Notes under the pieces: model-generated | Told to the model about the DNA's origin: nothing | Seen by the model: the letters and a program-made list of their open reading frames with translations, nothing else | Database searches by the model: none | Made by a program: the position numbers and the translations under genes | From: Albifimbria verrucaria | Taxonomy: Eukaryota; Ascomycota; Sordariomycetes; Hypocreales; Stachybotryaceae | Assembly: GCA_020081605.1 (NCBI GenBank) | Contig: JAHREC010000062.1 | Coordinates: forward strand, 4,645,758-4,709,757 | Length of the DNA: 64,000 bases | Direction: 5' to 3' | Shown here: positions 59,532-64,000 of the stretch, in pieces | Position numbering within the stretch: position 1 is the first letter of the stretch | Layout of the letters: each line of letters opens with the position of its first letter

Positions 59532-61619
59532 TTGCATCTTTTGCTACAGGTTCTAATGAAGATCCTGAGATTTCGTTCTATCCCCATGCGTTACATATGT
59601 ATCTAAACTATATAAGACCCAAACGTGGCTCAAATTCAAGTAAATACTGGGACTTAAGCGCTATCTTTTGCACCATGTAGAACGCGAAGAACAGTTTGAA
59701 GTATTGGGTAAGGGTGATGTGAGGTCTGTATTGCATTATTCACATCATGAAATTTGAAATGATTTTTATTTACTTTACCCACAAGTACTAAAGGTTTACA
59801 TGCAATTTGTTCTATACTCTCAGGGCACCCGTAACCCAGTGTAAGGTTTTTGGTTTGGCATACGTATTGTCCAGCTTGATGAAGTACTTTAGTTTAAGTG
59901 AATGGAAAAGTAGCAAAATCTTGTGCCAGCACTCTTGCACTATTGGAAAATGGAACACTTTAGGAAGGGATCGAATCCTTGTCATTCAAAAAACCAACTA
60001 GCCAGCTGATAAGGTGGGGAGTTATAGCACACAATTAATTCGCAGATACTAGAATATTTTGCTCCAGTATGATGACTCTCATCTCATTCATCAAAATCTA
60101 TTTCTTGCTTATGAATTTCTTTATCCTGCTTCAAGTCTTCTGAGGATGTACCTTATATCGCAGTACAGTACCCTGTTGTCCGAGCTCTTTGCCAACCCAG
60201 TTTCAGATCATAATTAAAAGATGGGCAATAATTTTTTTGGAAACTAGTCCGCAGTATCTCAACCTGTTCATGTGTGTGAGTTACTGCATGGCAGAAATAA
60301 TGGTCCATGGTAATGATTGTGGAAGATGTGGCATGTGTATCCTTCCAAGAATTTTTTGCTCTACACTTCGTTTATCGAACGTTTTACTAGCCATTATTTG
60401 CTACCACATATTGCTTTACCTAATAATCTATCTCTTTGAATGAGGCGAGGGCTCAATGAGGTATCAAACCTGTTTTGCCTTAGGCAACATAGTGGCACAT
60501 AAGGCATTGTGAATCGCATGCTAATTGCTCAATGCGTAGGAGCTCCTCATAAAATACTCATCACTACCACTTCTATCAGAAGTCGATTGCCTAGTTAGCA
60601 AATGTCACTGATTTTGTAATGGTTCTAATTGGGTCGGATCCCAGTCTGATATTTGATCATAGCCCTTGCACATTCAAGGAGATGAAAGCTTTCCTACTTG
60701 ACCCACCCACGGGGCACATTATCGCGTAAAGCGAAATCCCGGTCTTTCCTAGCAAAAGCTTGGCGAATACTTGCGTACTAAAAGATCAGCAATACTCTCC
60801 ACATATCTATCCCCGCAGTTTCTCCAATGTCTTTCTCCACAGGCCACTGAACATTCTCTCTTCCCGCAGAACACCGTGAGCAAAGGCACGCTCAAATGAC
60901 TTTGTCTCGCAAGTCCGAGCAGCTACCGATTATGTCGCGAAACTAATAAAGACTATATTTGATGGTTTCCAAAACGTCACATGTTGAGAATAGAAAGGAG
61001 TTTGATTCATAGTGACGAAGGCGGTTTTCTTAAATACATTTGATCAAAGAAACAATAACTGACCACAATGACCTAAGCTTAACACAATCCTGGCTGACGT
61101 ACATCTACCATGCCAGGGCATTTAGCCTAATATAGCCTTGTTTACAGGTTGTAGATGCGTCTAGCTGGAGGGTGTAGCTTTCGTTAATGGTGATTTAGTA
61201 TTGTGAAGCGGCAGAATATTATCAGGTAGTATGTCGTTAAGGTTTTTAATATGAACCAAACTTTCCATCTATATCATATAAACTTGAGCACTCGTCATTC
61301 TGAGCTTTCATGTTAACTATATAGTTTAATGTTGCAAGAGTCGGAACCTCAATATGGCGAAGAGCCGACGGTTAATACCCCACACGTGCGGACACCTTGT
61401 ATCTATCCCCTGCCAATGTGAGATGCCTATCTGGTGCCGGGTTAAAATTTTCCACAAGTGAGATACAGGGCATCTCCTCAGGGCTAGGATCCCAGTATCC
61501 AAAGAATATGCTTGGCAGTTATGAAAATGTTTATAATGTTGACTATCATTGATGTTAATAACGGGCACATCGAGTTGTAGAATGCTCACCATCTTCAACT
61601 TCATTCGATTTCGTTCGCC
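59532..61619. other. Intergenic, contains repeat copy C
   Basis: About 2.1 kb, AT-rich, without a credible frame (84 codons at most, 60189-60443). Carries repeat copy C (60598-60686) and the promoter of the GH105 gene, with a TATAAA at 61277-61282, some 340 bp before its start. Confidence 0.55.
60598..60686 (+). repeat. Dispersed repeat, copy C
   Basis: Aligns over about 90 bp with copy B (41328-41417), including GGTTCTAATTGG, TCGGATCC and ACATTCAAGGAGATGA; also matches the left half of copy A (19500-19556). Confidence 0.6.
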
Positions 61620-62819
61620 ATGAAGTCAATCGCTCTCTTCGCCAGCCTTGCTTCGATATCAGCTGCTGCACCGTCTACTAAGACGTCATTTGCACAATGG
61701 ATGACTGATTCCATCATTAGTTTTGGAGTGGATGCCGACTACCATTACGACGAAGCTACTCTCTACACCTCTTTCGAGAATATTTACGAATGGACAGGCA
61801 ACAAGACCCTTTACAACTTTTACCGCAATCTTGTTGATCAGGTTGTTCTCGAGAATGGCACTATTGCTGGTTTCAACCACTCATTCCATTCTCTTGACCC
61901 TTACCGTTTTGGAAATAACGTTCTTTGGTGGTACGAACAAACTGGCGAGGAAAAGTTCAAGAAGGCCGCCGACGCAATCAAGGGCACCCTTGACTCGCAT
62001 CCACGTACACCCACTGGGGATTCTGGCACCGTGAACCTTCTTACCCGAATCAGATGTGGCTTGACGGTATTTTTATGGCTGACAGCTTCTATGCCAAGTA
62101 TGTCTCTTTGTTTCAGCCAAGCAATCAAACTGCTTGGGATGATATAGTACTGCAGTTTGATAACATTGACGCACGAACCCGCCGCACCGACAATTTGCTG
62201 GTCCATGGCTATGATGAGAGCAAGAAGGCCGTGTGGGCTGATCCTGTAACTGGCGCTGCCCCACTTGCTTGGGGCCGTGCCATAGGCTGGTATTTCATGG
62301 CTCTCCTTGAAGTTATTCAGCTGCTTCCTAAGGAGCATCCGGGACGTGAAAGGCTCACTGGCTATTTTGTGAGCCTAGCGGAGGGTTTGAAAGGCGCCCA
62401 GGACGAGAAGGGCGCCTGGTGGAATGTCATGGAGAAGCGTTATGAGGATGTCAAAGGAAACTACTTAGAATCCAGCGCCAGCGTCATGTTCACTTTTGGA
62501 TGGCTACGTGGGCTCAACCGTGGTATCCTCAAGGAGGCAGACTATCTCAGCGTTACGAAGAAGGCTTACAATGCCATGGTTGACTTATTTGTGACTTACA
62601 ACAATAACGGCACAATCAATTGGGAAGACACCGTCATGGTAGGAAGCCTTGGTAGCAATGCTACGTTCGAGGTACGAGTTCCATGAAAACACACTGGACT
62701 TTATTTGACTAACTGGTTTACAGTATTACTCCAGCATTGGCCTTAGACAGAATGACCTCCGTGGTGCTGGTGTTTTTATGATCGCATCAATGGAGTGGGA
62801 AAAGCGTTCAAAATGCTAA
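61620..62819 (+). CDS. Unsaturated rhamnogalacturonyl hydrolase (GH105), one frame break
   Basis: A secreted GH105 enzyme of about 382 residues that removes the unsaturated uronic acid left by rhamnogalacturonan or pectate lyases. Exons 61620-62671 and 62724-62819 (52-nt intron, GTACGA donor). Signal peptide MKSIALFASLASISAAA. The catalytic Asp is in QMWLDGIFM (about residue 148); other family segments are WHREPSYPNQMW, HGYDESKKAVWADP, PLAWGRAIGWYFMALL and the terminal DLRGAGVFMIASMEWE. One G is missing at 62026-62029. It fits downstream of the lyase activities encoded in the first 11 kb. Confidence 0.93.
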
Positions 62820-63711
62820 TGGTTCGTGTCACAAGACATAAAGAACTATAGGCTGGCAACAGCGTAAAGGCGAAACCAAAGGGAGCATGAGTTACTCGAA
62901 TGAAATAATAACATGCATATTGGGATAAAATACATTAAGGGCAATATAGTAGGCTCTGTGGTTGAGTCAAATAATTGGATAGCGTTTTTTGACGTGAAGG
63001 TCTTTCATTCTTGGAATCGTTACCTACTCTCACCAGAATAGGATAGTTAGTTCAGGCACAGCAAAGAATAACTTACCATAGATTCCTTATGACTAGAAGT
63101 GGATATACATGTAATCAGTAGCTCTGGCTGGTACTCTCCAATGTGCGAGCAGCGTATTAATGGATTTAATATGTGCGTTCCGCAGGATGTTTGTCAATAC
63201 ATCCCAACTCATAACTCATTATGCCGGTTACTTTTAGACATAATTCTAACTCAGAAAACAGCTTACGGGAGGACTGAAGACTTGTTAAATATGCGTAACG
63301 ATGAATTGAATAGGCCGAATTAATGAATAATCATCATTATGCTATGCTCTGAAAAGAGAAACAAATTATATATGTATAGATATATGTATTTATCGAAGAT
63401 AGTTGAATTCCCTTCTTATTTTGTAGGTGAGGTTTGATTGAGGTTCGACAATGCAGACGCACAATTAAGTAATATTTAGGCAATCCCTCAACTACGACTT
63501 ACTCCGCCCTCAATCCTCTTTGCTCGGCAAATATTGCACCGAACTCACAAAGACAAGCTTCCTTAACAAGAGGTGCGGAGGTTGCTGCCATTTCCACTTT
63601 GCCATGCATGAGTATTTTATCTTAGTTAAGACACGCCAAGATCCCACCTTGCCTGATCACTATTTCGAGTGTAAACATCAGGTTATCCAGAATTTCAAGT
63701 GGTCCATCAAA
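62820..63711. other. Intergenic, no gene recognised
   Basis: Between two genes on the same strand. Contains a short AT-rich stretch with TATA/ATAT strings at about 63360-63400. No gene recognised. Confidence 0.5.
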
Positions 63712-64000
63712 ATGCAGTTTTACTGGCTTGGGCTTTTACAAGCAAGCTCTTTATTTTCACTAGTAGATTGTGCAAAGCCATGGAAGCAAACTATTAAGCA
63801 CGTAGTATTATTCGGTGATTCTTTCACTGACCAGTCTCGTGCTCATTCCATCAGCAATGGAACATATCCAGGAAAATATTACAAGACCATCTACCCGCCA
63901 GATGATCCGGCTGCAGAAGGACGGGTTTCCTGGCCAAGGTTAGTCTTCACAAAACCGGGATGAGTCTCCTCTAATAATGGTGCAGATACTTTGGGGTATG
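63712..64000 (+). CDS. SGNH/GDSL carbohydrate esterase (CE16-like), cut by the window end
   Basis: Only the N-terminus is present. ATG at 63712 begins a signal peptide (MQFYWLGLLQASSLFSLVDC), then KHVVLFGDSFTDQSR, the SGNH block I with the catalytic Ser in GDS. GRVSWPR follows and is split by an intron, 63939-63985 (GTTAGT donor, GCAG acceptor), so the protein continues YFGV to the window edge. The stop at 63961-63963 is inside that intron. CE16-type acetylesterases and rhamnogalacturonan acetylesterases share this block; the GRVSWPRY pattern favours the CE16-like fungal group. The upstream in-frame ATG at 63520 would bury the signal peptide. Confidence 0.78.

Noticed and set aside
59960..59980. 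T-arm-like sequence resembling a tRNA
   Set aside because: No matching acceptor, D or anticodon arm upstream, and the loop lacks the TTC pattern.
1351..62819. Programmed frameshifting or widespread pseudogenes as the cause of split reading frames
   Set aside because: Breaks occur in many unrelated genes, nearly all in simple base runs without slippery heptamers or structures, all in the direction of base loss where clear, and active sites are retained. Consensus error explains this better.
4..63990. Secondary-metabolite gene cluster (oxygenases, SDR, MFS and regulators are present)
   Set aside because: No polyketide synthase, peptide synthetase, terpene cyclase or similar backbone gene is in the window, and the tailoring-type enzymes are spread among pectinase genes.

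Overview
The window is nuclear DNA of a filamentous ascomycete, most likely Fusarium or a close relative in the Hypocreales. The evidence is many short introns (about 42-105 nt, mostly GT...AG), secreted pectinases and a galactose oxidase of the Fusarium type, zinc-cluster regulators, a fungal hybrid histidine kinase, and long gene-free spacers. I recognise 22 protein genes (one cut by the right edge) and one intron-containing tRNA. There is no transposase, CRISPR array or secondary-metabolite backbone gene.

Layout. 1-11 kb: galactose oxidase, a secreted glyoxalase-fold protein, and pectate lyases of families PL9 and PL3. 12-18 kb: a large hydantoinase/DUF917 fusion, then a Baeyer-Villiger-type monooxygenase. 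18-25 kb: a small predicted membrane protein, a secreted GH2 enzyme, tRNA-Ala and a short-chain dehydrogenase. 26-38 kb: a zinc-cluster regulator divergent from a monocarboxylate-type MFS transporter, a secreted agmatinase-family enzyme, and an allantoate-permease-like MFS transporter. 38-48 kb: a hybrid histidine kinase, an intron-free ADP-ribosylglycohydrolase and a TauD-type dioxygenase. 48-56 kb: REI1-like ribosome biogenesis factor, a multi-pass membrane protein, a second zinc-cluster regulator, an AT-rich island and a secreted GMC oxidoreductase. 58-64 kb: endopolygalacturonase, GH105 unsaturated rhamnogalacturonyl hydrolase and the start of an SGNH/GDSL esterase.

How the genes fit together. 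PL9, PL3, GH28, GH105, GH2 and possibly the esterase would together attack homogalacturonan and rhamnogalacturonan side chains outside the cell, and the AA5 and AA3 oxidases could work on released sugars or alcohols. A second theme is nitrogen scavenging (hydantoinase/DUF917, agmatinase, allantoate-type permease). This is inference from family membership only.

Main caveat. Seventeen genes carry breaks: about 40 that behave as one missing base, nearly all in short homopolymers, plus three compound breaks. I found no clear single-base insertion. With one base restored per break, reading frames and intron phases close exactly in every gene model where I did the arithmetic. This looks like uncorrected long-read consensus error, not gene decay. 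All lengths below are for the frame-corrected models unless the gene is called intact.
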